Source of the DNA: Ottelia alismoides
Lineage: Eukaryota; Streptophyta; Magnoliopsida; Alismatales; Hydrocharitaceae
Direction of reading: 5' to 3'
DNA: 64,000 nucleotides
Assembly (NCBI GenBank): GCA_037367405.1
Contig: JAZKJV010002322.1
Coordinates: forward strand, 310,001 to 374,000
Position numbers and translations under genes: made by a program. The notes beneath the pieces are model-generated. The model was given only the letters and a program-made list of their open reading frames with translations, was not told where the DNA came from and did not search any database. Of the stretch, positions 1 to 11,290 are shown in pieces. Numbering within the stretch: the first letter of the stretch is position 1; each line of letters opens with the position of its first letter.

Positions 1-1596
1 GAATAATAAACGTGATGAGACGTGACATTGATTATGTGTTGTATTATTTTTTTTAATAATTATAATATATTTCTATATTACTTTTTTATTTGAATATTGT
101 TAAAATATATTATAATAAAGAAAATGTATAATCCATATAATTAATTCCAACCTAAAAATGCAGGGATAGATCATGGGATATGCTAAATCATCCCAAATAA
201 CTTGGCAACCAAACAAGCCCTTGGAGTTGGGACGTTAGATCTCAAATCATTTCGGAGTCAAATGAAAACCACTTACTTTGCTAAATGAGGTGATCCGCAG
301 AAGAAAATGGTGACCATCCTTTCTGCATTTGAGATCTGTAGTTATATATTTGTTTTAAAATACATACATACAAGCAGATATCCATTTATACAAGGGTATA
401 TTTCAAGGTGATTTATTATGTGTCATGTATGTAATAAATGAGAAATACGTAACATAAATTTGTCTCATGATCTACATAATATTGCACAATTTGTAATTAG
501 CATTTTACGGATCGAGGAATATCAGATAATTATGAATATAGAGATATATGGCAATCATGTTGACTCATTGTACTCAGGATAACTAGATATGCTAAATTAT
601 ACAACTTTGACTTTTTTATTGTCCGACAAGTAGTTTATGGAAGAGAGCAAAAAATATGTGATATCCTTGGGTTGGTATAAGATCCCTCGAGAAATCAAGT
701 TAAAGATTAAATGCATGGTCCGCGATGGGAATAGAATTAGGTCTACACTCATCTTCATTTGATTTTAAAATTCGTACAATAATCTTAAAAATGTACTTTA
801 CCCAATAACTTTTTTAGTTCTATTAAATATCAACTTATTAAGAAAATTATTTAAAAAAATCAAAGGATGTATCAAAAGATGTGCCTTAATTGGCTAGTTG
901 CTATATAAGAAAAACACATTTGTGGGATTCAAAACCCAAGTTTGAAAACATAATGATATAAAATAGTTATAATCGTATAAATTGTATGAACAACTGAGAA
1001 AATATGAGAAAAGACATCTGCATCTCATATTCTTCTAGAGAGAGAATATCTTTCAAGAAAACGTTAATACAACTCATTGTCAGGAAAATGTCTGCAAGAT
1101 CTATAGAATTATTATGAGGATAAAAAAAGGGAGGAACTTGTAAATGTAAGCATGCATGTATATGTGTGTGTCTTGAAAAAGATCGTCATATATTTTGAAG
1201 TTTTGAAAACACCTTTGACTTTTTTTTGAAATACCTTTGATTGTTATGTGTTTATAGAATTTAAGTAATTTTTGATAATATATAAACCATGATAGGTAGT
1301 ATCTATAGTGTTATTAAATGGAGGTTTGACCTCACACATTACGGAACACATATGGAAAAGGCGGATTATACCTGAAAACAGAGATATCATCATATGGACA
1401 ATAGAGCAGTCGCAGAATAATTCTTCAGATGTGAAACCACATAATAACATAAACTATTTCTGTGCCCATTTGCAAGTCACGTGAGATCATAACATATACC
1501 TTGGATGATGTGTGTAGCATGCAAAACAATAGACCTCCTGACTTAGGTACTATCCATCAGATGAGCACTCAATAGCATGATGATGAGTCATGATCC
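1..1596. other. AT-rich intergenic DNA, nothing recognised
   Basis: This stretch is AT-rich with many stop codons in all frames. I see no protein-family similarity, terminal repeat or RNA gene. Open frames here are under 70 codons and look like chance. Confidence 0.6.
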
Positions 1597-2042
1597 TGTT
1601 GGGACACGAGATGGTATCGTCTCCTCTCAGATATCGGTTGTTGGAGATACATACCACCTTATATGGATACGGATGCACAATCAACCACCACCATGGAAGT
1701 ACGTGAAGAAAAGAATAATCAGATATAACGACAGTCGGTCATCTCTCGCGGCCATCGGAGAAGAAAGATCACTATAAATTAGAACGAGTACAACTCTCTC
1801 TGGTCCATCGCCCTCTGATCTCTTTCATCTCTTTCTCTCTCCCCTCCCCCCTCCTCTAGAGGTTACATTGTTTTTGTGGTGGTGTTGAGGCAATGCTTTC
1901 ACCCCCTCTATATATAGCCTAGTTACAACTCTATCATCATATTCCCAATATGACTATAAATTGAATACAACTCAAGTACTATTAGGATTAGGAGTCCCAC
2001 CCCATTAGGATTCTTAATCCTAATATGACTCTAATCCTAACA
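1597..2042 (-). repeat. Left LTR of miniature element (3' LTR)
   Basis: This 446-bp repeat is near-colinear with 2382-2825. It contains a CT-rich tract around 1800-1860 and a TATATATA stretch near 1911, which could serve as promoter sequence. Confidence 0.8.
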
Positions 2043-2381
2043 ATCTCTTTCTTGAATTGAATTTCATCACTGTCTCTTCATCATCTTGGGTCTGCACTTG
2101 GTCATCCTCATCATCTGCAAGTCTCGTTAGCAGGAACTCACTGCTTCTAGGTGATGCGTCTGTCGTTGGGTGCCCGCAACGTGCCACCTAGCATGATGTC
2201 ATGTCAGTCACGCTAGCATTATTCTTCGACGCTTCAAGTTAATTTATTCAAGAGGCCAATGTATTACGACTTCTGAGAATTGTGCATTTGATGTATCGCG
2301 TCATCTCATCGATGTCAACCCTCGCTCTGATCCGTCTCATCGTGTCCCTTCAACAACGTTGAACCTGACTATGATACCAGT

Positions 2382-2825
2382 TGTTGGGACATGAGCTGGT
2401 ATCGTCTCCTCTCATACACTGGTTGTTAGAGATATATACCACCTTATAAGGATGTAGATGTACAGTCGACCACCACCACGAAAGCACGTGAAGAAAAGAG
2501 CAATCAGATATAATAGTGGTCGGTTACCTCTCGCTACCATCGGAGAAGAAAGACCACTATAAATTAGAACGAGTACAACTCTCTCCATTCCCTCGCTCTC
2601 TCATCTCTCTCTCCCTCCCTCTCTCTCTCCCTCTCCTTCTCCAGGGGTTGCGTTGTTCTTGTGGTGGTGTTGAAGCAATGCCTCCATCCCCTCCTGCTAT
2701 ATATAGCCCAGTTACAAACCTATAGTCATATTCCCAATATGGCTATAACTATAACTCAACTACTATTAAGATTAGAAGTCCCACTCCACTAGGATTCTTA
2801 ATCCTATATGGTTGCAATCCTAACA
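2382..2825 (-). repeat. Right LTR of miniature element (5' LTR)
   Basis: This 444-bp repeat pairs with 1597-2042. Its CT tract (about 2580-2640) is a longer (CTCTCC)n-like simple repeat than in the partner copy. Confidence 0.8.
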
Positions 2826-5800
2826 TATCCTCCCTAAATATAGAAGTATAACTCATCTTCTTCTCCTCCACGCCAAGGGCGTGATCACTAAATTCTCCTC
2901 TTGTGAAGTCCTCATCATCTCCTCAAGCACATATGCACAAAGAAGAAGGCTCCTTCGACATTGGATGGATACCCCCCCCCCCTTTCCTCAAGATAAACAA
3001 GATGTGTTCTATCACAACATGTTGCCCCAAGAAAAAAAACACAACACCAATAAATCCATGAGATATTAATTGTGAAACGGCTCCATTGAGTCCCACGTTG
3101 GTTATAGACCAATTTCTATAAATATAACACCCACTTTCTCAATCTTTTTGACCTTGCCCGCATACGAGCAAGTCAAAGGGATTAAAAATAGAACAAGCTA
3201 ATCATTCTCAATATCCATGAGGTGATCATCTTAAGGTGATCCTTTTGTCGGCGAATGCTCCTATTGCACTCGTAGTCTCTATCTTTGAAGGATGAGAATC
3301 AACTATGTGGCATTTTTCTTTTTCATGCAGCGGTGCCAACATGGAGAGTAGAGAGAGGCTAGGAATGGTCAAGGGGAGATGTGGATGGAGATGATGACGG
3401 GTGACTTAGTTTGGGACTTGGACTTGAAGGGCCTCAAAGCATGAGAGATAATAGAGGCACTCCTCTCCTTTTTTAGGAGAAATATGGGTGTCCATAATGA
3501 AATATGTTGGAGAATTATCTCCACCAATTTAAATTTCAAATTATGTTCCCACTTGAACTTGGTCTTTGATAGTTATGAAACTATGTATATTCTAATTATA
3601 TATCACTAGTTATCTTTTTAAGATAATCATTAGATTATCCTCCAAGTAAAATGAGTAGTCATTGATAAAATGTAAGTCGTGATTACATTTTATTTACGAT
3701 GAATGTAAATCCAATTCACATTAAAACTAATAAAAATATATGAGTCATATTCACATAAATCTAATTAAACTAATTGTGAATCATATTCACATTATTTCTG
3801 ATTATTGTGATCATATTTGCATTGTTTTTGCAATCCTTGTTATTCTGACCATTAAATTCTCATGTAAATACCTCCTAATCAAACTAGGACTTGTGCGTTG
3901 CATTCGTGAATACTTAGAAATTAGAGGTGTACATGGATCAGACAAAATCTCTAATCTGACCCAGTCCAATGTTATTTGATTGGATCGAATTGATTTATCA
4001 TTCGAATGGATTGGATTAGATTGAAGTTTTTGAATCCGCTAAAGTATGTATCAAATCAGATCATCATGAAAATCTGATCTGATCCAATTCGTTAATCCAT
4101 TCATACATTATTAAATTGATACACAAACACATATCCGTTTGCAACTTATCTCATTTGCACCATTCATCTTCGTTTGTCACATCAATGGTGGATATAACTC
4201 CTCTTGTCTAAACCCTCGATTATCTCAATCCAGATGATAAATACCTCAAATATTACCATGGTAAACCCTATTAGGTCATTTCCTAGACCACTTCCCCAAC
4301 AACTTCTCATTCTCTACTCCTTCTCATTTCATTATCGAGCAATTTTCTTCTTAATCCCACAACCTGTCATGACCTCACTACAATATCACCACACTCATCT
4401 CCCGAGTCGGGGGGCTTCCAACCCTCCTTCATGTGAGTTGGACTTCCATCTCTATAAGAAGTTGTGACATCGCCACATCTCCCTTGCATGAGGTGCATCA
4501 CCACTCCCTTGCATAGGTCACATTGTCATAGCACCTCTCTCGCGAGTCAGTGACATTGTGGCTCCTCCCTCGTATGAATTGCATCTCTAATGACCGACCC
4601 TCATGTTGCCACCCTCTCCCGCATGACATGGTCTACTCCTGCAGTAAGCCTGCTACGGTTGGCGAGCGTCATCGCCTCTCCCATAGTATACAAGTTTTCC
4701 TCCTATGTTTAATAACTCGCCTTGTTCTTATTTGAAAAATATCCTCAAATTTTTAAGTATATGTTTTTCCCTGACAAAGGATAATGATCTTTCTTCCTTT
4801 GGAGTGAGGACGATGGGTCTTTAGCATGTGTAAGTAATGCAATGTTGTTTGACTTATGTCCTTCCAATAAGGCACAACTATGATTCTTTTTTGTAGGATT
4901 TCATTTATCAATTTTTTTCACACCTATCTCTTGTATTAATTATGCACCTAGAACTACTTGCTTCTTACTATCATTTGCTTCATTTGAAATCAACTAATTG
5001 AACCATTGTTAGAAACCATTTAAAAATCATAATAAGGAATCATGAACCATTTTTAAAATACTTATATTCCAAATTATATACAATACATTAATTTGATCAT
5101 TTGATATTCATTTTTTAAAAATGAATTAATGCATTTCTTCCCCCGTCTCTAAATACCAATAAGTTGATTACATTGTGGTTCTTAAAGATAGGTACATAAC
5201 TACGAATATTATGTATTTTGATGGTATTCTTTGTTCAATCTTTTAATTACATTCGTGTATACTATGTATTACTTAGAAATTATGTCAACTATTGAAGATA
5301 TTATTGGGAATAGTAAACATATATTATAAAATACATAAAGGGAGAATATATAGGTGTAAAAAATTTGATCCAATTCGTAATCAAATGGATTGGAATTAGA
5401 TTTGAATATTTGATGGACTAGATTGGATTTGAGAAAAGTTAAAATCTGTTAAGGTTAAATTGGACACAAATTAAGCTAAAATCTGATCCTCTTAAAATAA
5501 ATGATGATATGGATATTGCATAAACTGTTAGTTCTTTATTTCTTTACATGAAACTTGTGCTTATTCTCTTATTTCTTTCTATTCTAACAATGACACACAC
5601 CAATCACAAGTTGTCTCAAGGTATCCATCTTTACTTGAATGTATGCAAGTTGAATCAATTATTCAAGAAGATATCAAAAGATCACAGATATGATCTCAGA
5701 AGTTACTCTTTCCTGTTGCAATTCTAGTATCAAAGCTTACTGTATTGATTGTATCAAGTTGTAAGCTTGAGAGCTCGGTGAATCTTTCCTAATCTGGAGC

Positions 5801-8800
5801 AAGTCAAAACTAGCTCAGAGCCTTGATCTGATTGATAACATGAACATCTCTAATAAACCAACTAAGATTTCTGATCGGCTACTTCTTAATTTATTTTGCT
5901 ACACATTTGATATGCTAACCATTTGTACCTAATCATTTACTTCATGATCAATCAATTAAGAGCCATGATTGATCATTTTTTGAAATTATCTCAACGACTC
6001 TATAACGACCACTTCTGACTAATCGACTAGATTTGAATTAATCAATCAAACTTATATGTTCCATCAATGTTTGTGGATTAATCGATCAGCAACACTGAAT
6101 CTTAATGATTTATTACTAATTTTATTTCCAGTGGTCACATTTTCAAAGTTCTGACTCTACCACTTTATAAAGGTCTCCATACCCATTATTAGAATACACA
6201 CTGCAATCGATCTATAAAAGGTCAGTGTATGTTAGAATACACACTGAAACCATCTCAGCAACTCTATAAAGGCCTGCATACCAATTGTTAGAATACACAC
6301 TGAAACTTCAAGCTTCTCTTTCTGGTCTTCAAGCTTTCTGGTCTACTATCTCTTTCCGGCCTTCAAGCTTTTTTAAGCATTCTTAGAGATTTCAAGTTCT
6401 GAGAGTTGCCTCTATTGTTCAATTTGTAAATATTCTCCAAGACGGTGTTATGAAGCTCCATTGTGACTTTTTAGAAACATTATTCTTTAGGAAACACCGC
6501 TACTAGTGATATTTTTCCAAATAATATTATTTTATTCACATATATTACTTTTTTTAAGGATAGAATCATTACTTGTGCTCGTTATTGATATAAGTGTCTA
6601 GAAATATACCTATGCTACCGGTGTAACAATGGTTCTTCTATACTCCTTTTTTCGAGAAAACCCTTTTTTTATAGGGAAATCGTGGGTTAGATCCAAGCGT
6701 GCATGTTTCTTCGACAGTCGAAGTCTGCCCATCCAAGAAGGTCATAGGACAATCATATTCTACCCTCTCTCTCTCTCGATGTTACCATGGTTCTTGATCC
6801 CTTAGTTTGAATTAAGTGAGCTAATCAAGGTTGTAAAGCATTTTGGTGTTTGATCCAAGAGCTTTATAAATGGTTGAGTTATCAGTACAAATAACTCGAA
6901 ATAGTGAAGTAGTTGATTGGCCCGACTAATCAAATCCTAAATCAAGAAGACTTGGGTTATGATTTTCACTCGATTGGATTTTCTCGTAATTGTCTCTGTG
7001 CATTGTAGTTGAGTATTTGGTTTGATTGTCCATACTCTTTAAATTTTGCAATTTAATTTAAAATAACATAAATAATAAATATTGTTATTCATCCGTGTAT
7101 AGTAGTGTGGCGATCTTGACATTAGATTAAATCAGTTGTCATTAGATTAAATCAGTTATTGCGGTATTAACCACTTGAGCTAAAGTCAGATATCGAACCA
7201 GTTCATTAATTGACTCTGTAACTATTTCCAGTCAATCTCCAACTCTTTAGATCTTAATTTGATTCAATGGATATAAGATTTAATTTGTTTAAATCTTAGT
7301 CATTCAGGCTCTAAGTCGGGTCAGTGAAATCTGTCTTGTTGAAATCATTCCTTCGAAATGGAAAGTGTCATGGTATACAACTTATTATAATTGCATCAAC
7401 CTCGAGTACACTCAATACTCATGCATCCTCCATACTGAAGATTTCGATTAACTTGAACTATTTATCGCATGTTTGGTTGTCTCTTTCTAAGGTTCATCAA
7501 TAGATTTCTCAATCAACCATTGGGAAAATAATACCAATCACATGCTTTCTAAAATCATGTATTGACATTCTCGAATTGATATCATGTTCCTAAATATGAT
7601 AACCACTGGTGGAATTCATTGTGCCCCCAATGTATCATGAGTGAGTTCTTCTCTTCTGGTTCATTATATACGAACATGTATAATTCCTTTCTAAGACCAT
7701 CACATCATATGTCCTTTTTTGCGCACTAGCTCGTCGCATACAAGCATTATTAGGCCATCAACCTATTGGTCTCCCAAATGTGCACATTTATACATATAAA
7801 TGTATATCTTATCTCTGATCAAAGGATATGTGCACGTTTAACAATGCATGACATGAGTCTTAGTATCTTGGCCTCACTAAGTTAACTCTTTATGTTGACT
7901 TATCAAACTTCCTTCAAATCTCCATTCCTTTTCAGGTGACTCGCATCAAGATTGACATTCATATTAAAGTCTTTTTCAAAATGTTGTCTCTTTTCAGATT
8001 GAAGATCCTCTTTGAATATCACTTTGCGGTGCTAGTTGTACCCTCGATCTAGCTTTTTAGATCTACAAGTATGAATCATGATCTATGACATAACTATATA
8101 TAAACAATTATATGACACCAGAAATGGGCATGATGTACGTATCTCAATTCATAATGAGGGACCTTAATAACATAAATATAAATATGGTTATTTTAGATAT
8201 GAAATAATATAATCGTAATGATATTTCTTACATAATGGCTAGCCATGAGCTTAAATGTCTAACAATTATTAAGTATGAACTCAAACATTGGATATAGATC
8301 CAGTTGAATCATCATAATCCAACCTTAGCTCCAACTAATCGAGGCGTTAATAGCTCAATTAAATCAAATATGCAACAGATTGAACACAACACTTGAATTA
8401 GGTGAAACATATATGCCAATTTGTTATATTTTTATATAATTCAAGTAAGTTTGAGAAAATATGAATCTGAATATGTAATATTTTAAATTTATAAAATTAG
8501 AGATCTCTTATAACATAATTAGATCTACGTAAATCTATTCAAACCAATCTCTTTGATTACGACGTGGATGGCTTAATTGAATTAACATATAAAATTGAAT
8601 ATAACAATTAAATTGAGTGAAGCAGAGATGTGAATTCAACAAATAAAGGTACACGTTAATGAGTACATCAATGAAAGTTATAAGTTTGTTTTAAATCTAT
8701 GTCGAGTTTAAACTTAAACTCAAATTAACTCAATTGGTACTTTAGGCAACAAAGAAGATAAATGGAATTACAAATAAGACGTGGATTGACACAATTAAAT

Positions 8801-9318
8801 AAAATCGGAAGATGAATAGGAATGAGGCTACTTAATATACACTATTTATCATATTATCATTTTACAAAGAAGTCAACAAATTGGTGTAATTATATGAACC
8901 TTGTTGTTCATAGAAAAATCATTCAATAACACAATCTGTAAATATCAAGCCAATTTAGCACTCCAAGGTTGAGAGAAGCACCGTCCAACTCTCTTCCATT
9001 GCAATCAACAAATCAAGTTCCCTCTTCTATAACTTACTAAATATTTTAAGAAAGATTTAAGCAAGTATCCAAGAATTATCACTTTGTTTGCTTAATCCTA
9101 AGTTTCTTCTTAAGAAAATTTTTTAATGCTTATTAGTTTAGTGCATATATATTGGAAAACCATGAGACCAATGTATTTCTAAGGAAGTGACACGCCACAT
9201 TGGTACTTTTATACTAGCTCTTATCAACAAAATCATCATCACTATATATGTTTAATTCAAGGATTAGTATTTTAAGGCATATTTATAAGTATGTTTTAAG
9301 TAATTTATTATAATTTTT
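2826..9318. other. AT-rich intergenic DNA with short decayed repeats
   Basis: No gene is recognised. Visible structure: a run of C near 2971; two similar patches rich in GGATTGGATT-like words (about 3930-4090 and 5350-5480); and a degenerate C-rich repeat around 4460-4700, with words like CTCCCTCG or CTCCCTTGCAT about every 45 bp. Three imperfect copies of a TATAAAGG...TTAGAATACACACTG unit lie at about 6163-6305. The last may be part of an old LTR, but I could not find its ends. Confidence 0.45.
6163..6305. repeat. Three imperfect short direct repeats
   Basis: The phrase TTAGAATACACACTG occurs three times here, twice directly after a TCTATAAAGG-like word. The unit is about 50 bp and each copy differs by several substitutions or indels. 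The TATAAAGG words suggest a retroelement promoter, but I found no LTR ends. Confidence 0.55.
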
Positions 9319-9625
9319 AGGGTAAATTACAATTTGGGTCCCCATCTATGGGACAGATCACAGAATGGGTCCTGATCTTTAAATTGTAATGATTCGGGTC
9401 TCAAGATTATTAATGTAAGGAACTTTTTGAGGCTAATGATGAGTATGCCCTTGTTTAAAAGTTAGAATTCAACCCCCATTCCCTTCTCAAGAAGGGCGTA
9501 TTCGTCATGAACCCTAAAACTTTCATTTTCTAAATGGTCTTGGGACCCGAATCGTTACAATTTCAAGATTAGGACCTATTCTGGAATCTGACCTATAGAT
9601 GGAGACCCAAATTGTAATTTACCCT
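9319..9625. mobile_element. Fold-back MITE with about 87-bp terminal inverted repeats
   Basis: The first about 87 bases, starting AGGGTAAATTACAATTTGGG, pair with the reverse complement of the last 87, ending CCCAAATTGTAATTTACCCT, with few mismatches. The 307-bp unit has only a short spacer and no coding capacity. Both flanks carry AATTTTT (7 bp), a possible target-site duplication, but it is low-complexity. The superfamily (Mutator-like or hAT-like) cannot be settled from this one copy. Confidence 0.8.
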
Positions 9626-10429
9626 AATTTTTATAACTTTAGACGGCTCTCCTATATTGAAATCTAATACAAAGACAATTACTAAAGAGTATATTTGGTC
9701 TATTAATAATAAGATACAGTAAATAATTTCTAGTACCTTGATATGGAGTCGAATAAATATCCTTAACATTTTCGTCAGCATCAAGGCATACTTGAGCTCA
9801 CAACGGATTTTTATTCCTTTTGCATTCTCCCTCCTAAAATAATTGAGAAGGCCTTATGTGTGTTTTATCTGGTGTATGAATATCTTTTGAGTAAGTTATT
9901 AAATTCTTAAGAATGTGAAAAATTTACGCACTTCCATATCTCAAATTTATCTTGAGTAAATTTAATTTATGCACATCTTCACTACTAGCTTTAAAATTGG
10001 TTTCATCCACATATATCTAAGATGATAAAAGTTCATTTTAACTTCTAGTAAATAGAGTATAATCTACATACCTGATTTCAAAGTTTGTAGAAAGTAAAAA
10101 GTATTTTAATCTTTCATACTAAGCCCCCGATGCTTACTTAAGCCTATATAAAGCTTTGTTTTACTTGCAATCATATTCAGTTAATCTTTATCAATAAAAC
10201 ATAGGGGTGCTTAACAAAAACTTCTTTTTAGATAACCATTAAGAAAAGTACTTTTTGATATAACGAAATGTATGTTTTGCACATGCAAATATGATTCTTC
10301 TTCAATCATTTAAGTTGTAGAGAGTTCTTTGTTAAAGATCTAATTCTTAGGCAAGTTATATTAATTAGCATATTTTATCTTGGATATGTCTATAGAATAC
10401 ATGTCTAAGGATAGAACAGATGAAACTGT
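9626..10429. other. AT-rich intergenic DNA, nothing recognised
   Basis: No terminal repeats, protein similarity or RNA gene is seen. Confidence 0.5.
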
Positions 10430-11290
10430 CACAAACTACAAAATAGCGAAGAAGGAGGCAAAGAAGGTGGTAAGTGAAGATAAGTCAAAAGCTTATGTAG
10501 TTTTATAAACAAATCTCGACTCTAAGGAAGGATATATTCATGTTGGCTAAAACGAGAGAAAGAACGACCAAAGATCTTTCTCAAGTGAGATGCATTAAGG
10601 ATGAGGAAGGTCACATTCCTCTTACTCAGGAGGATATAGAGAATAGATGGAAGCAGTACTTCCATAAGTTTTTCACCGGCAAGGAAATATAGAGACCACT
10701 TTGGGAGATCTAGCTAGTAGTGAAAGTTACTTGAATCATGCTAGATATAGATGAAAACAAAGGAAGGAAGTAGAGGAGGCTTTGAAGGTTATGAGACACG
10801 GAGTTGTAAGACCCGATGACATTCCTATAGAAGTTTGGAGAGTTTTAGGTGAGCGTGGTTTGTCTTGGCTTACAAATTTATTCACTGTTATTTGTCAAAG
10901 CAAGAAAATGCTTGAAGATTGGAGGAGAAGCATCGTAGTACCTCTTTACAATATCAAGGGAGACATTAAAATTTGTTCAAGTTACAGAGGTATCAAGTTG
11001 ATGAGTCACATTATGAAAATCTAGGAATGTGTGATCGAAATAAGGTTGAGATAATTTTCCAAAGTAAAAGAAATTAATTCAGATTCATGCTTGATTGCTC
11101 AACTATTGAAGCCATCCACTTGCTAAGAAGAACAATGGAGATTTATAGAAATAAAAAGAAGAACCTCCATATGATTTTTATTGATTTGGAGAAGGCTTAT
11201 GATTCTGTCCTAAGGGAGATATTGTGAAGAGTTTTGGAGAAGAGACAAGTATATGTCCTATACATTAACCTCATAAAAGATATGTATGAT
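10430..11290 (+). pseudogene. RTE-type LINE, 5' part (reverse transcriptase N-terminal half)
   Basis: Translated pieces match the plant RTE-clade LINE reverse transcriptase. In order they are a lysine-rich KEAKKVVSEDKSKAY-like stretch (about 10450), then the RT core with DDIPIEVWR, WRRSIVVPLY and SSYRGIKLMSH (10782-11024), then the [13 protein letters not shown] region. Frameshifts and stop codons break the frame, for example the stop at 11022-11024, so no intact enzyme is made. The upstream endonuclease domain is not recognisable. The LINE is cut at 11290 by a solo LTR and resumes at 14204. The 5-bp duplication ATGAT (11286-11290 and 14199-14203) shows the two parts were once contiguous. Confidence 0.8.

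Larger units (their letters stand above)
1597..2825 (-). mobile_element. Complete miniature (TRIM-like) LTR retrotransposon
   Basis: Two direct repeats bound a non-coding middle of 339 bp: 1597-2042 (446 bp) and 2382-2825 (444 bp). Both begin TGTTGGGAC and end CTAACA, the usual TG...CA ends. Just left of the right LTR, at about 2369-2380, the minus strand reads TGGTATCATAG, a degenerate initiator-Met tRNA primer site. Just right of the left LTR the minus strand is purine-rich (AAGAAAGAGAT, 2043-2053), a polypurine tract. Together these make the element minus-sense. The flanks GATCC (1592-1596) and TATCC (2826-2830) match at 4 of 5 bases, as an aged target-site duplication. No protein can be coded, so mobility would need another element's enzymes. 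The LTRs are longer than in classical TRIMs. Confidence 0.8.
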
